This document shows positions 48,438 through 57,919 of a DNA stretch of 64,000 bases, piece after piece. The stretch comes from DASWOJ01 sp964242415. Its GTDB lineage: Bacteria; Pseudomonadota; Alphaproteobacteria; Acetobacterales; Acetobacteraceae. The first letter of the stretch is position 1. The number at the start of each line of letters is the position of its first letter. Made by a program: the position numbers and the translations under genes. The notes under the pieces are model-generated. The model was not told where the DNA came from and made no database searches. It worked only from the letters and a program-made list of their open reading frames with translations. Where the stretch lies: assembly GCA_964242415.1 (NCBI GenBank), contig CAXTAT010000001.1, positions 62,001-126,000 on the forward strand, written 5' to 3'.

Positions 48438-49691
48438 ATGAACCCGTCGTTCGCCCTTCCCGCCGTCAATTTCTTCATGGCCGACGTTGGCGGCGGCCTG
48501 GGCGCGTTCCTGTCCACCTGGCTGGCGCAGGTCGCGCATTGGAACCCGCAGCAGATCGGCATCATCATCGCGGCCGGGTCGTTGACCGGGGCGGTGCTGG
48601 CCGCGCCGGCCGGTGCGCTGGTGGACCGCGTGGCCCGGCTGCGCCTGCTGCTGGCGACCTCATGCATCACCATCGTCGCAGGGACCCTGCTGTTCCTGCC
48701 GGCGCGGGCCTTCCTGCTGGTGCTGGCGGCGCAGGTGATCGTCTCGGCCGGGGGCGCGCTGGGTGCGCCTTCGGTCAGCGGCCTCAGCCTGGCGGTGGTG
48801 GGCAAGAAGGGCTTCCCCCGCCAGCAGGGCACGAACGAGGCGGCGAACCACGCTGGCAACGTGGTGGCGGCCGGGGTAATTGCGGCCCTGTCCTGGGTGC
48901 TCGGCCCGGTGCGGGGGCCGATGGCGCCCATCGTCGTGCTGGCGCTGATGGCGACTTCGACCCTGATCGTGCTGCGCCTGATGGACGGCAGCGCCATCGA
49001 CCCGGACCGGATGCGCGGCCGGGGCCGGCGCGAGAAGGACGAGAAGCGCGGCGCCACCCGCGATATGTTCAGGAACCCGCGGCTGCTGCGGCTGCTGGCG
49101 GTGGTCGGGCTGTTCCAGTTGGCCAACTCCGCCATGCTGCCGCTGCTCACCCAGCGCATCGTGCACGAGGGCAGCAGCAACGCGACAAGCTGGACCTCCG
49201 CCTGCATCATCGTGGCCCAACTGACGATGGTGCCGGTGGCGCTGGTGGCCGGGCGCATCTCGGACCGGGTGGGGCGGCGCTGGCTGCTCGTGGCGGCGTG
49301 CGGGGTGGTGGTGGCGCGGTGTGCGATGGCGGTGTTCGCGCAGGGCAACTGGTGGCTGATCCCCATCGAGGTGCTGGACGGCATCGCCGCCGCCTTCTTC
49401 AGCGTCGCCGCGCCGGTGGCCGTCACCGACCTGACCTATGGCAGCGGCCGCACGCAGACCGCGCTGGGCGGGATGGGCACGATGCAGGCGGGCGGCGCGG
49501 CGTTGGCCAGCGTGGCGTGGGGGTTCGCCACCAAGCAGTTCGGCTACGGCGTGACGTTCGCCGGGATGGCGGCCTTCGCCGCCGGGGCCATCGTGGTGCT
49601 GCTAACCTTCCACCTGCGGGATGAGGAGCCGCAGGACAGGCAACGCGAGCCTCAGTCCGGGAACGCCGCCGCCATGAGCGCCACCGTATAG
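48438..49691 (+). CDS. MFS transporter
   Basis: A 417-residue major facilitator with twelve predicted helices. Features are NFFMADVGGGLGAFLSTWLA, GALVDRVARLRLLLA (loop 2-3 motif), the central loop with RGRGRREKDEKRGATRDM, and GRISDRVGRRWLLVAACG (loop 8-9). The ATG at 48438 (MNPSF) starts just before the first helix; an in-frame GTG at 48387 would add a 17-residue tail. It resembles drug/metabolite exporters, substrate unknown. Its 3' end overlaps the converging yejF gene by 40 bp. Confidence 0.85.
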   Translation: MNPSFALPAVNFFMADVGGGLGAFLSTWLAQVAHWNPQQIGIIIAAGSLTGAVLAAPAGALVDRVARLRLLLATSCITIVAGTLLFLPARAFLLVLAAQVIVSAGGALGAPSVSGLSLAVVGKKGFPRQQGTNEAANHAGNVVAAGVIAALSWVLGPVRGPMAPIVVLALMATSTLIVLRLMDGSAIDPDRMRGRGRREKDEKRGATRDMFRNPRLLRLLAVVGLFQLANSAMLPLLTQRIVHEGSSNATSWTSACIIVAQLTMVPVALVAGRISDRVGRRWLLVAACGVVVARCAMAVFAQGNWWLIPIEVLDGIAAAFFSVAAPVAVTDLTYGSGRTQTALGGMGTMQAGGAALASVAWGFATKQFGYGVTFAGMAAFAAGAIVVLLTFHLRDEEPQDRQREPQSGNAAAMSATV

Positions 49692-51277
49692 GGGTCGCGC
49701 GGCGCAGCGAACACCGCGGCGGCGTCGCCCTCCTCCACCACGCGGCCGGCGCGCAGCACCATCACCCGATGGGCCAGGGCGCGCACCACCGACAGGTCGT
49801 GGCTGATGAACAGGTAGGCTAGGCCGTGCCGGGCCTGCAATCCCCGCAGCAGATCGACGATCTGCGCCTGCACGGAACGGTCGAGCGCACTGGTCGGCTC
49901 ATCCAAAACCACCAGGCGCGGCTTCAGCACCATGGCGCGGGCAATGGCGACGCGCTGCCGCTGGCCGCCACTGAACTCGTGCGGGTAGCGTCCTGCGGCC
50001 TCGGCAGGCAGCCCGACCTCCTGCAGCGCCTCCGCCACGCGGGCGGCGCGGGCGGCGGCGGGCAGCGCGGGTTCGTGTACCAGCAGGCCCTCGGCCACGA
50101 TGTCGCCCATGCTCATGCGCGGGGACAGGCTGCCGTACGGGTCCTGGAACACGATCTGCATGCCCTGCCGCAGCGGACGCAGGGCGGTCTGCGACAGGCG
50201 GGTGATGTCCCGTCCGGCAAAGGCGATGCGCCCGGTGCCCGCCTGCAGGCGGAGCAGGGCCAGGCCGATGGTGCTCTTGCCGGACCCGCTTTCCCCCACC
50301 AGGCCCAGCGTCTCGCCCTCGCGGATGTGCAGGCTCACGCCGTCCACCGCGCGCACGTCCCCCGTGGCCCGGCGCAGCAGGCCGCGGCGGATGGCGAAGG
50401 TCACGCCCAAGTCTTCCGCCCGTGACACCACGGGCGCGCTGGCTGGCACCGGCCGCGGCTGGCCGCTGGGTTCGGCGGCGATCAGCATGCGGGTGTAGGG
50501 GTGCTGCGGCGCCGCGAACACGTCGGCGACGCGGCCGGTCTCGACGATGCGACCGTCCTTCATCACGCATACGCGGTCGGCGATGCGGCGGACCACGTTG
50601 AGGTCGTGGCTGATCAGCAGCAGCGCCAGGCCGCGCGCTGCGCGCTCGCGGGCCAGCAGGTCCAGGATCTGCGCCTGGATGGTCACGTCCAGCGCCGTGG
50701 TGGGTTCGTCGGCGATCAGCAGCTTGGGGTTGTTGGCCAGCGCCATGGCGATCATCACCCGCTGGCGCTGCCCGCCCGAAAGCTGGTGCGGGAAGGCCTC
50801 CAGCCGGTGTTCCGCGTCGGGGAAGCCGACCTGCGCCAGCAGCGCCGCCACCGCGCCGCGGGCCGGGCGGGCGCCGTCCGCGGCACGATGGAGCGCCATG
50901 GCCTCGCCCACCTGCCGACCGATGCGGTGCAGCGGGTTCAGGCTGGTCATGGGTTCCTGGAACACGATCCCGGCGGTGCCGCCGCGGGCCTGGCGCAGGG
51001 CGGCCGGGCCGGCGCCCAGGATCGGCACGCCGTCCAGCACGACCGACCCGGTGCAGGCGGCGCCGGGCGGCAGCAGTTGCAGCAGGGACAGCGCGGTCAG
51101 CGACTTGCCGGAGCCGCTTTCCCCCACCAGCGCCAGGGTCTCGCCCGCGGCAAGCTGGAACCCCACGTCGTCCACCACGCGCCGGGCACCGAAGCTGACC
51201 GACAGGTTGGACACTTCCAACGCCAGCGGCCTCAAGCCTTGCGCGATGCTGCCGGGCCGTTGGAGGATTGCCGTCAT
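49652..51277 (-). CDS. yejF: microcin C/peptide ABC transporter ATPase YejF
   Basis: A 541-residue double ATPase. The first half has GESGSGKSLTALSLLQLLPP, HQLSGGQRQRVMIAMALANN and LLIADEPTTALD; the second has GESGSGKSTIGLALLRLQAG, HEFSGGQRQRVAIARAM and LVVLDEPTSALD. Each half carries the oligopeptide-ATPase tail (HPYTRMLIAA; RDPYTVALMAAAFP). The ATG overlaps the yejE stop (ATGA). It drives import of oligopeptide-like compounds. Confidence 0.93.
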   Translation of the reverse strand: MTAILQRPGSIAQGLRPLALEVSNLSVSFGARRVVDDVGFQLAAGETLALVGESGSGKSLTALSLLQLLPPGAACTGSVVLDGVPILGAGPAALRQARGGTAGIVFQEPMTSLNPLHRIGRQVGEAMALHRAADGARPARGAVAALLAQVGFPDAEHRLEAFPHQLSGGQRQRVMIAMALANNPKLLIADEPTTALDVTIQAQILDLLARERAARGLALLLISHDLNVVRRIADRVCVMKDGRIVETGRVADVFAAPQHPYTRMLIAAEPSGQPRPVPASAPVVSRAEDLGVTFAIRRGLLRRATGDVRAVDGVSLHIREGETLGLVGESGSGKSTIGLALLRLQAGTGRIAFAGRDITRLSQTALRPLRQGMQIVFQDPYGSLSPRMSMGDIVAEGLLVHEPALPAAARAARVAEALQEVGLPAEAAGRYPHEFSGGQRQRVAIARAMVLKPRLVVLDEPTSALDRSVQAQIVDLLRGLQARHGLAYLFISHDLSVVRALAHRVMVLRAGRVVEEGDAAAVFAAPRDPYTVALMAAAFPD

Positions 51278-52293
51278 GGGCCTTTCCGCGGATCGAAGGC
51301 GTCCCGCACCGCCTCGCCGATGAAGATCAGCAGCACCAGCATCCCGCCCAGCACGGCGAAGGCGGTAAACCCCAGCCACGGCGCCTGCAGGTTGTTCTTG
51401 CCTTGGCTCACCAACTCCCCCAGCGACGGCGACCCCGGCGGCAGGCCGAACCCCAGGAAGTCCAGCGTGGACAGCACCGTCACCGAACCCGACAAGGTGA
51501 ACGGCAGGAAGCTCATGGTCGCCACCAGCGCGTTCGGCAGGATATGCCGCCGCATGATGGCCGCGTTGGACACCCCCAACGCCAGCGCCGCCCGCACGTA
51601 GTCCAGGTTGCGTCCGCGCAGGAACTCCGCCCGCACTACCCCCGTCAGCGCCATCCAGGAGAACGCCAGCAGGAACAGCAGCAGCGTCCAGAACCCCGGC
51701 GTGACGATGCTGCCCAGGATGATCAGCATGTAAAGCTGCGGCATCCCGGACCAAACCTCGATGAACCGCTGGAACAGCAGGTCGGTCAGCCCGCCATAGA
51801 ACCCCTGCACGGCGCCCGCCGCTATGCCGACGACCGACGACACGATGGTCAGCGTGAAGCCGAACAGCACCGACAGGCGGAAGCCGTAGATCACCCGGGC
51901 CAGCACGTCGCGCGCCTGGTCGTCGGTGCCGAGCAGGTTGCGGCGGCTGGGCGGGGCCGGGGCAGGGGTGGCCAGATCCTTGATGACGGTGTCGTAGCGG
52001 AACGGGATGGCGGGCCAGATCATCCAGCCGTTCGCGTTGATCGCGGCGGCCAGTTGCGGGTCGGTGAAGTCGGCCTCGGTCGGCAGGAAGTCGGGGCCGA
52101 AGGTGTCCTCGCTGAGGTCCTGCAGCACCGGCACGTAGAAGTGGCCGTCGAAGCGCACCAGCAGCGGGCGGTCATTGGCAATGCCCTCGGCGAACAGGCA
52201 GACCAGGAACAGGCCAGTGAAGATGATCAGGGAGTAGAAGCCGCGGCGATGGCGGCGAAAGATCGCCAGGCGGCGGCGGGTGACCGGGGTCAA
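51274..52293 (-). CDS. yejE: microcin C/peptide ABC permease YejE
   Basis: A 339-residue permease with a basic N-terminus (RRRLAIFRRHRRGFYSLIIF), a periplasmic insert (about 40-130) and five later helices. The coupling loop is YVRAALALGVSNAAIMRRHI and the end region is LSTLDFLGFGLPPGSPSLGE. It starts with TTG at 52291-52293, overlapping the yejB stop (TTGA). Length agrees with YejE of enterobacteria. Confidence 0.92.
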   Translation of the reverse strand: MTPVTRRRLAIFRRHRRGFYSLIIFTGLFLVCLFAEGIANDRPLLVRFDGHFYVPVLQDLSEDTFGPDFLPTEADFTDPQLAAAINANGWMIWPAIPFRYDTVIKDLATPAPAPPSRRNLLGTDDQARDVLARVIYGFRLSVLFGFTLTIVSSVVGIAAGAVQGFYGGLTDLLFQRFIEVWSGMPQLYMLIILGSIVTPGFWTLLLFLLAFSWMALTGVVRAEFLRGRNLDYVRAALALGVSNAAIMRRHILPNALVATMSFLPFTLSGSVTVLSTLDFLGFGLPPGSPSLGELVSQGKNNLQAPWLGFTAFAVLGGMLVLLIFIGEAVRDAFDPRKGP

Positions 52294-53372
52294 CGCCGGG
52301 CCTCGAAGTCGATGCGGGGGTCCACGACGGTATAAAGCAGGTCGCCGACCACCTGCAGGATCAGGCCGAGCAGGGTAAAGATGTACAGCGTGCCGAACAC
52401 CACCGGGTAGTCGCGGCGGATCGCGCTCTCGAAGCCCAGCAAGCCCAGGCCGTCGAGTGAGAAGACGATCTCCACCAGCAGGGCGGAGCTGAACAGGATG
52501 CCCAGGAACGCCGACGGAAAGCCGGCCACGATCAGCAGCATCGCATTGCGGAACACGTGGCCATAGAGCACCCGCTGCTTCCCGGCGCCCTTCGCGCGGG
52601 CGGTGACGACGTACTGCTTGCGGATTTCGTCGAGGAAGCAGTTCTTGGTCAGGATCGTCAGCCCGGCGAACCCGCCCGCCACCAGCGCCGTCGTCGGCAG
52701 CACCATGTGCCAGGCGTAATCCCCGATCCGCGCCGGCCACCCCCAAGCCTCCGACCCCGGCGTGGTCAGGCCGCGCAACGGGAAGACCTGCAGGAAGCTG
52801 CCGCCGGCGAACAGCACGATCAGCGCGATGGCGAATAGGAAGCCGGGGATGGCATAGCCCACCAGCACCGCGGCGCTGCTGGCCACGTCGAATTGCGTGC
52901 CGTCGCGCACCGCCTTGGTGATGCCCAGGGGGATGCTGATGAGGTAGATCAGCAAGGTGGACCACAGCCCCAGCGACACGCTGACCGGCAGGCGCTCCAG
53001 CACCAGCGCCAGCACCGTCTGGTCGCGGAAAAAGCTGCGGCCGAAGTCGAAGCGCAAGTAGCCCTGCAGCATCCCCACGAACCGCTCGCCGGCGGGTTTG
53101 TCGAAGCCGAACTGGTGGACGATCTCCGCCCGCTGCTTGGCGTCCAGCCCGCGGGCGCCGCGATAGGTGCCGCCGTCGCTGGCGCTGCCGCCGACATCGC
53201 TGACGGCGCCGGTGATGCGTGCGGTGGCGGCGCTGCCCTTGCCGCGGGCCTCCGCCATGGCCTGCTCGACGGGGCCACCGGGGGCGAGCTGCACCAGGGC
53301 GAAGTTGATGGCGATGATGCCGAGCAAGGTCGGCACCAGCAGTAGCAGGCGGCGAAGGATGTAAGCGCCCAT
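52290..53372 (-). CDS. yejB: microcin C/peptide ABC permease YejB
   Basis: A 360-residue permease of the DppB type. The N-terminus is YILRRLLLLVPTLLGIIAIN FAL-like, with QLAPGGPVEQ after helix 1. A periplasmic insert rich in Gly/Ala (about 45-85) is followed by YLRFDFGRSF and the coupling loop YVVTARAKGAGKQRVLYGHV. It lies between yejA and yejE. Repeat site 2 of the CCCTCTCCC family separates it from yejA. Confidence 0.92.
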   Translation of the reverse strand: MGAYILRRLLLLVPTLLGIIAINFALVQLAPGGPVEQAMAEARGKGSAATARITGAVSDVGGSASDGGTYRGARGLDAKQRAEIVHQFGFDKPAGERFVGMLQGYLRFDFGRSFFRDQTVLALVLERLPVSVSLGLWSTLLIYLISIPLGITKAVRDGTQFDVASSAAVLVGYAIPGFLFAIALIVLFAGGSFLQVFPLRGLTTPGSEAWGWPARIGDYAWHMVLPTTALVAGGFAGLTILTKNCFLDEIRKQYVVTARAKGAGKQRVLYGHVFRNAMLLIVAGFPSAFLGILFSSALLVEIVFSLDGLGLLGFESAIRRDYPVVFGTLYIFTLLGLILQVVGDLLYTVVDPRIDFEARR

Positions 53373-53377
53373 CAGCC

Positions 53378-53530
53378 TTCTCCCTCTCCCTCCGGGAGAG
53401 GGCCGGGGTGAGGGGGTCTTAACTGTGGAGCGAGGAGCGCCGGTTGCCGCTGGACCATGGCTCGATCACGGCAAGGCCGGTGCTGGCCCGCCCCCTCACC
53501 CCGGCCCTCTCCCGCAGAGAGAGGGAGAAG
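53378..53530. repeat. paired CCCTCTCCC/GGGAGAGGG repeat, site 2
   Basis: Inverted units ccgggagagggccggggtga and caccccggccctctcccgca lie about 85 bp apart between yejA and yejB. With site 3 (55458-55603) it brackets the yejA gene. Confidence 0.85.
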
Positions 53531-53535
53531 CAAGC

Positions 53536-55401
53536 TCATTGCGACGTTCCGCGCGCCGCGTCCACCACGGCGGCGCGGGCCTGGTCCACCCACCAGCTAT
53601 CGAGCACGAACCCGTCCCGTATCGGCTTTCCAGGGTCGCCGAAGCGGTCCCACTTGGCCACCTTGAACACCTCGTCGTGGTAGTGCGGGATCAGGTACCA
53701 CTCCCGCAGCAGCACCCGGTCCAGCGCCCGCCCCGCCGTCGCTAGCGTCTCGCGGTCCTGCGCCTGCACCAGCTTATCGACCAGGGCGTCCACCACCGGC
53801 TCGCACACCCCGGCCAGGTTGCTGCTGCCGGTGGTCTTGGCGCCTTCGCAGGAGAACTCGTCGCGCAGCTCGTTGCCGGGCAGGGTGCTGCCGGGGAAAA
53901 TCATCGTCGTCATGTCGAAGTCGAAGTCGTCGGTCAGCCGCTCGAACTGCGCGGTATCGACGGTGCGGATGCCGACCTCGATGCCCAGGCGCTGCAGCCA
54001 TTGCTGGAACGGCAGGGCGATGCGCTCCAGGCTGGGGTCGTTCAGCAGGATGGTGAAGTTCATCTGCGCGCCCGAGGCGTCCACCAGCTTGCGCTCCTTC
54101 ACGGTCCAGCCGGCCTCCTTCAGCAGCGTCAGCGCCCGGCGCAGTCCCTCGCGGTTGTTGCCGGACCCGTCGGTGACCGGCAGCGTGAACGGCTCGGTGA
54201 ACAGCGCCGGCGGCAGCGCCTCGCGGTAAGGCGCAAGCAGCGCCGTCTCCGCGGCATCCGGCAGGCCCTTCGCCTCCTGCGGCGTGTTGCCGAAGTAGCT
54301 GTGGCTGCGGACATAGGCGTTGTAGAACAAGTTGCGGTTGGTCCACTCGAAGTCCCACACCTGGCCCAGCGCCTCCCGCACCCGCGGGTCCCTGAACACC
54401 GCCCGGCGGGTGTTCATGACCCAGCCCTGGATGCCGATGGGCAGCTCGTGCTTGATCGGGTCCTTCACCACTAAGCCCTTCTCCACCGCCGGGAAGTCAT
54501 ACGCCGTGGCCCACTGCTTCGAGATGTTCTCCTGCCGGTAGTCGATCTGCCCGGCCTTGAACGCCTGCATCGCCACCGTGGGGTCGCGGAAGTACTCGAT
54601 CCGCACCCGGTCGAAGTTCTGGAAGCCGCGCCCGGTCGGCATGTCCTTGGCCCACCAGTCGTCGCGCCGCGCATACGTCACGGTGCGGCCCAGGTCGAAG
54701 TGGTCCACGCGGTAGGGGCCGCTGCCCATCGGCGCCTCGGTGAGCGGCTTGGTGAAGTCGCGGCTCTCCCACCAGTGCTGCGGCAATACAGGCAATCCGC
54801 CGACGCTGAGCGGCAGGTCGCGGTTCCCGTTGGACTTGAAGTGGAACACCACCCGGCGCTCGCTCTCGGCGACGCAGTCCTGCACGTCGGCGTAGGCGAC
54901 ACGGATGCTGGGGCGGCCCTTCGTCATGAGGGTATTGAACGTCCAGGCCGCGTCGGACGCCAGCACGGGGGTACCATCGGCGAACTTCGCCTCGGGCCGG
55001 ATTTCAAACGCGATCCACATGCCGTCCGCCGGGCGCTCGATGACCGCGGCGAGGTGGCCGTAGCCAGTATCGGGCTCATCCGCCGAGCCGACCAGCAGGC
55101 TTTCCCAGACGTGCCCGCCGGCTGACCCGGCGGCGGTGCCGCCCACGCCGGGCTGCCACTGCGCGCCGGTGCCTATGGCGGCATTGCCGCGCAGGATAAA
55201 GGGGTTGAAACCGTCGAAGCTGCCGATCTGGGCGAACACCGCCTCGCCGCCCTTCGGCGCGTCGGGATTCACGTAGGGAAAACGGGGGAAGTCAGCCGGC
55301 AGCGCCGGGGTGCCCAGGATGGTGATGGCGTGGCTGCGGGTCACGGCGGGCTGCGCCAGGGCAGGGGTGGCGAGCAACAGGAACAGGAGGGCACGCAGCA
55401 T
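53536..55401 (-). CDS. yejA: microcin C/peptide ABC binding protein YejA
   Basis: A 621-residue periplasmic binding protein of family 5 with a signal peptide (MLRALLFLLLATPALAQPAV). Features are FPRFPYVNPDAPKGGEAVFA, DGFNPFILRG, EAPMGSGPYRVDHFDLGRTV (the GSGPY loop) and VREALGQVWDFEWTNRNLFY. The long form (over 600 residues) is typical of YejA. I use the ATG at 55401 behind GGAGA. The order yejA-B-E-F is complete. Imported compounds in this family include microcin C and formylated peptides. Confidence 0.93.
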   Translation of the reverse strand: MLRALLFLLLATPALAQPAVTRSHAITILGTPALPADFPRFPYVNPDAPKGGEAVFAQIGSFDGFNPFILRGNAAIGTGAQWQPGVGGTAAGSAGGHVWESLLVGSADEPDTGYGHLAAVIERPADGMWIAFEIRPEAKFADGTPVLASDAAWTFNTLMTKGRPSIRVAYADVQDCVAESERRVVFHFKSNGNRDLPLSVGGLPVLPQHWWESRDFTKPLTEAPMGSGPYRVDHFDLGRTVTYARRDDWWAKDMPTGRGFQNFDRVRIEYFRDPTVAMQAFKAGQIDYRQENISKQWATAYDFPAVEKGLVVKDPIKHELPIGIQGWVMNTRRAVFRDPRVREALGQVWDFEWTNRNLFYNAYVRSHSYFGNTPQEAKGLPDAAETALLAPYREALPPALFTEPFTLPVTDGSGNNREGLRRALTLLKEAGWTVKERKLVDASGAQMNFTILLNDPSLERIALPFQQWLQRLGIEVGIRTVDTAQFERLTDDFDFDMTTMIFPGSTLPGNELRDEFSCEGAKTTGSSNLAGVCEPVVDALVDKLVQAQDRETLATAGRALDRVLLREWYLIPHYHDEVFKVAKWDRFGDPGKPIRDGFVLDSWWVDQARAAVVDAARGTSQ

Positions 55402-55457
55402 GAGGGTCTCCGGCAAGGTCGGAAATCCATAGCAGGTGGCGCAAGCGATGGCATCCT

Positions 55458-55603
55458 GCTCCCTCTCCCTCCGGGAGAGGGCCGGGGTGAGGGAGGCGGC
55501 AAGCGCGCGTGTCGTTACAAGGGGCGTGGCGGCGCTGTCCCATCTGGGGCCGGTGCTGCCTGGCTTCCCTCACCCCGGCCCTCTCCCGGAGGGAGAGGGA
55601 GAA
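55458..55603. repeat. paired CCCTCTCCC/GGGAGAGGG repeat, site 3
   Basis: Inverted units about 70 bp apart (ccgggagagggccggggtga; caccccggccctctcccgga). The right unit encodes LPLPPGEGRGEG in the tail of the hisN-like protein, and the left lies in the yejA leader. Confidence 0.85.
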
Positions 55604-56369
55604 GAAGCGGTACGGCCGCCGCGGTCAGCGCCGGGTCGCCGACGGCCAGCACCGAGCCGTCCCCATCCGGGCACAACGGTCCGCCCGCCCAGTCCGTCAC
55701 CCGTCCGCCAGCCCCCTCGATGACCGGCACCAGCGCCGCCCAGTCCCACAGCTTCAGTCCCGCCTCGGCAATCACGTCGATGCCGCCCAGCGCCAGCAGG
55801 CCATAGGCATAGCAGTCCCCACCCCAAGACGTCCGGCGCGTTGCCCCAGCCAGCCGGCGCCAAGCCGCCTCCTGCCCGGCGGTGAAGATCTCCGGCGCCG
55901 TGCACGACAGCTCCGCCTCCCCCAGCGCGGGACAGGGCCGGCACCCCGCCCGGCCATGCGCCCCCCGGAACCGCGTCGGCCGCCCGGCCACACCGACCCA
56001 ACGCTCCCCCGTGATGGGCTGGTCGATCACGCCCAGGATCGGCGTGTCCCCATCCAGCAATGCCACCAGCACCCCGAACGTCGGGCGTCCCGTTATGAAG
56101 GCGCGGGTGCCGTCGATCGGGTCCAGCACCCAGCGGAACCGGGCGCCGGGCCGGTCCCAGCCGAACTCCTCGCCCAGGATGCCATGGTCGGGAAACCGCT
56201 GCGCCAGCAGGCCGTGCATCGCCTGCTCCGCCGTTCTGTCGGCGACCGTAACCGGGCTGGCATCACCCTTCAGCTCCGCGCCGATGCCGCACCGGTAGAA
56301 CGGCCGGATCGCCTCCCCAGCCAGATCTGCCGCAGCCTCCGCCGCGGCGATCAGCTCATCCATCGCCAC
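55515..56369 (-). CDS. hisN: inositol-monophosphatase-family phosphatase, histidinol-phosphatase-like
   Basis: A 284-residue Mg-dependent, Li-sensitive-type phosphatase. Metal site motifs are GILGEEFGW, WVLDPIDGTRAFITGRPTFG and LKLWDWAALVPVIEGAGGRV. The reading DPIDGTRAFITGRP is characteristic of the HisN branch that dephosphorylates histidinol phosphate, so the symbol is likely but not certain. The last about 35 residues (LPLPPGEGRGEG onward) are translated from the interspersed repeat. Confidence 0.8.
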   Translation of the reverse strand: MAMDELIAAAEAAADLAGEAIRPFYRCGIGAELKGDASPVTVADRTAEQAMHGLLAQRFPDHGILGEEFGWDRPGARFRWVLDPIDGTRAFITGRPTFGVLVALLDGDTPILGVIDQPITGERWVGVAGRPTRFRGAHGRAGCRPCPALGEAELSCTAPEIFTAGQEAAWRRLAGATRRTSWGGDCYAYGLLALGGIDVIAEAGLKLWDWAALVPVIEGAGGRVTDWAGGPLCPDGDGSVLAVGDPALTAAAVPLLLPLPPGEGRGEGSQAAPAPDGTAPPRPL

Positions 56370-56393
56370 CGTGCCCCTCGTCGAGCCAGGGGC

Positions 56394-56861
56394 CTACTTC
56401 GTCACCGAACTGGCGCCCTGCCCCGCCTGTGCCTTGGCGGCCGGGCTGCTCACCGGCCCCTGCGCCTTGTTGACGCCCGAGGGATCGTTCACCGGCGTCG
56501 GCGCCGAGGGCGGCACCTCCCGCACGTTGCCGGGCTGGTTGCCCTGATTCTGCTGCAACTGCGGCGTGTACTGGGACATCGACGGCTGGGTCATCTGCTG
56601 GCCCTGCGCCTGGCCCTGGCCCTCGTTGTTGCCGCCGATGGACCCCTGCCGCTTGGTGGCGCCGGTCGAGTCCCCCGTCTGCGGCGTGGCGCCAGCGGGG
56701 CCGACCTGGCGGGCGTTGGCGGGCTGCTGGGCGTCGTTCTGCTCAGCCTGCGGCGAGGTGAAGCTGGGGGCCGCGCCGGTGACGGAGGGCTGCGGCGCCT
56801 GCGCCGATGCCGGCCCAGCCAGCAGCAGCAGGGCCGCGGCCCCAAGGTGAAGACGTGTCAT
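56394..56861 (-). CDS. exported Gln/Asn/Pro-rich protein
   Basis: A 155-residue protein with a clear signal peptide (MTRLHLGAAALLLLAGPASA). The mature part is of low complexity and rich in Q, N, P, S and G (QAEQNDAQQPANARQVGP, NNEGQGQAQGQQMTQPSM), without Cys, and probably disordered. Function unknown. I use the ATG at 56861 behind GGAG. It lies just downstream of the intergenic region it shares with the divergent kdsB. Confidence 0.65.
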   Translation of the reverse strand: MTRLHLGAAALLLLAGPASAQAPQPSVTGAAPSFTSPQAEQNDAQQPANARQVGPAGATPQTGDSTGATKRQGSIGGNNEGQGQAQGQQMTQPSMSQYTPQLQQNQGNQPGNVREVPPSAPTPVNDPSGVNKAQGPVSSPAAKAQAGQGASSVTK

Positions 56862-56975
56862 GTCATGAAACTCCAAGGAGGCGGACCCGGCGTTGCGCCG
56901 GTCCGGCACCCCACCTAATGTGCGCGCAAGCCATGCGAACGCCCCCGCCCCGCCAACGTTCCTGATCCCTTCCCA

Positions 56976-57752
56976 GTGAACCCCATCATCGTGATCCCGT
57001 GCCGCATGGCGTCAACGCGCCTGCCGGGCAAGCCGCTGGCCATGATCGCCGGGCGGGCAATGGTGCTGCATGTGCTCGACCGTGGGCTGGAGGCCGACAT
57101 CGGCCCCGTCGCCGTCGCCTGCGCCGATGCGGAGATCGCCGACGCCGTGCGCGCCGCCGGCGGGGTGGCGGTGATGACCGACCCCACGCTGCCATCGGGA
57201 TCGGATCGCGTCCACGCCGCGCTGGCGGTGCTGGACCCGCAGGGCCTGCACGACGTGGTGGTGAACCTGCAGGGCGACCTGCCGACGATCCCGCCGGTGC
57301 AGTTGCGCGCCGTCATCACCCCGCTGTCGGACCCGGCGTTCGACATCGCCACCCTGGTCGCGCCGATCACCTCGGCGGAGGAGGCCGCCTCGCCCTCCAT
57401 CGTCAAGGCCGCTTGCGCGTTCGACCGGGGACGGGCGGTGTCGGCCGCGCTCTACTTCTCCCGCGCCGCCATCCCAGCCGGGGAGGGGCCGCTATGGCAC
57501 CATATCGGCATCTACGCCTATCGCCGCGCCGCCCTGGCCCGCTTCGTCGCCCTGCCGGAAAGCCCCCTGGAGCGCCGGGAGAGCCTTGAGCAACTGCGCG
57601 CCCTGGAGGCCGGCATGAGGATCGCCTGCGCCCGCGTGGACCATGCCCCATTCGGCGTGGACACCCCGGCCGACCTTGAGCGCGCGCGCGTTATCCTTGG
57701 CCGCACTGCCTGGGATGACGATCTACACACAATTGAAAGTCGCAGAGTGTGA
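56976..57752 (+). CDS. kdsB: 3-deoxy-manno-octulosonate cytidylyltransferase
   Basis: A 258-residue enzyme that makes CMP-KDO for lipopolysaccharide inner core. Features are VIPCRMASTRLPGKPLAMIA (CTP loop), MTDPTLPSGSDRVHAAL, VNLQGDLPTIPP and HHIGIYAYRRAALARF, followed by ESLEQLRALEAGMRI. All are family signatures, with minor changes in the catalytic QGD region. It starts with GTG. The organism therefore makes KDO-containing LPS. Confidence 0.93.
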   Translation: MNPIIVIPCRMASTRLPGKPLAMIAGRAMVLHVLDRGLEADIGPVAVACADAEIADAVRAAGGVAVMTDPTLPSGSDRVHAALAVLDPQGLHDVVVNLQGDLPTIPPVQLRAVITPLSDPAFDIATLVAPITSAEEAASPSIVKAACAFDRGRAVSAALYFSRAAIPAGEGPLWHHIGIYAYRRAALARFVALPESPLERRESLEQLRALEAGMRIACARVDHAPFGVDTPADLERARVILGRTAWDDDLHTIESRRV

Positions 57753-57919
57753 ATGGGAGCATTCCAACGATCCACTAGTGCAGACACAACCGCTCTAGGG
57801 TGTAGCCCCAGGTGGCATCCTGTTCACTCACACTCCGCATTATCATTATTGAGCTTAGTGGGACGAAGTGCAACCGCCGACTGGCCCGACGTCTCGTAAC
57901 CTAGCCATTTTGGAGTCCT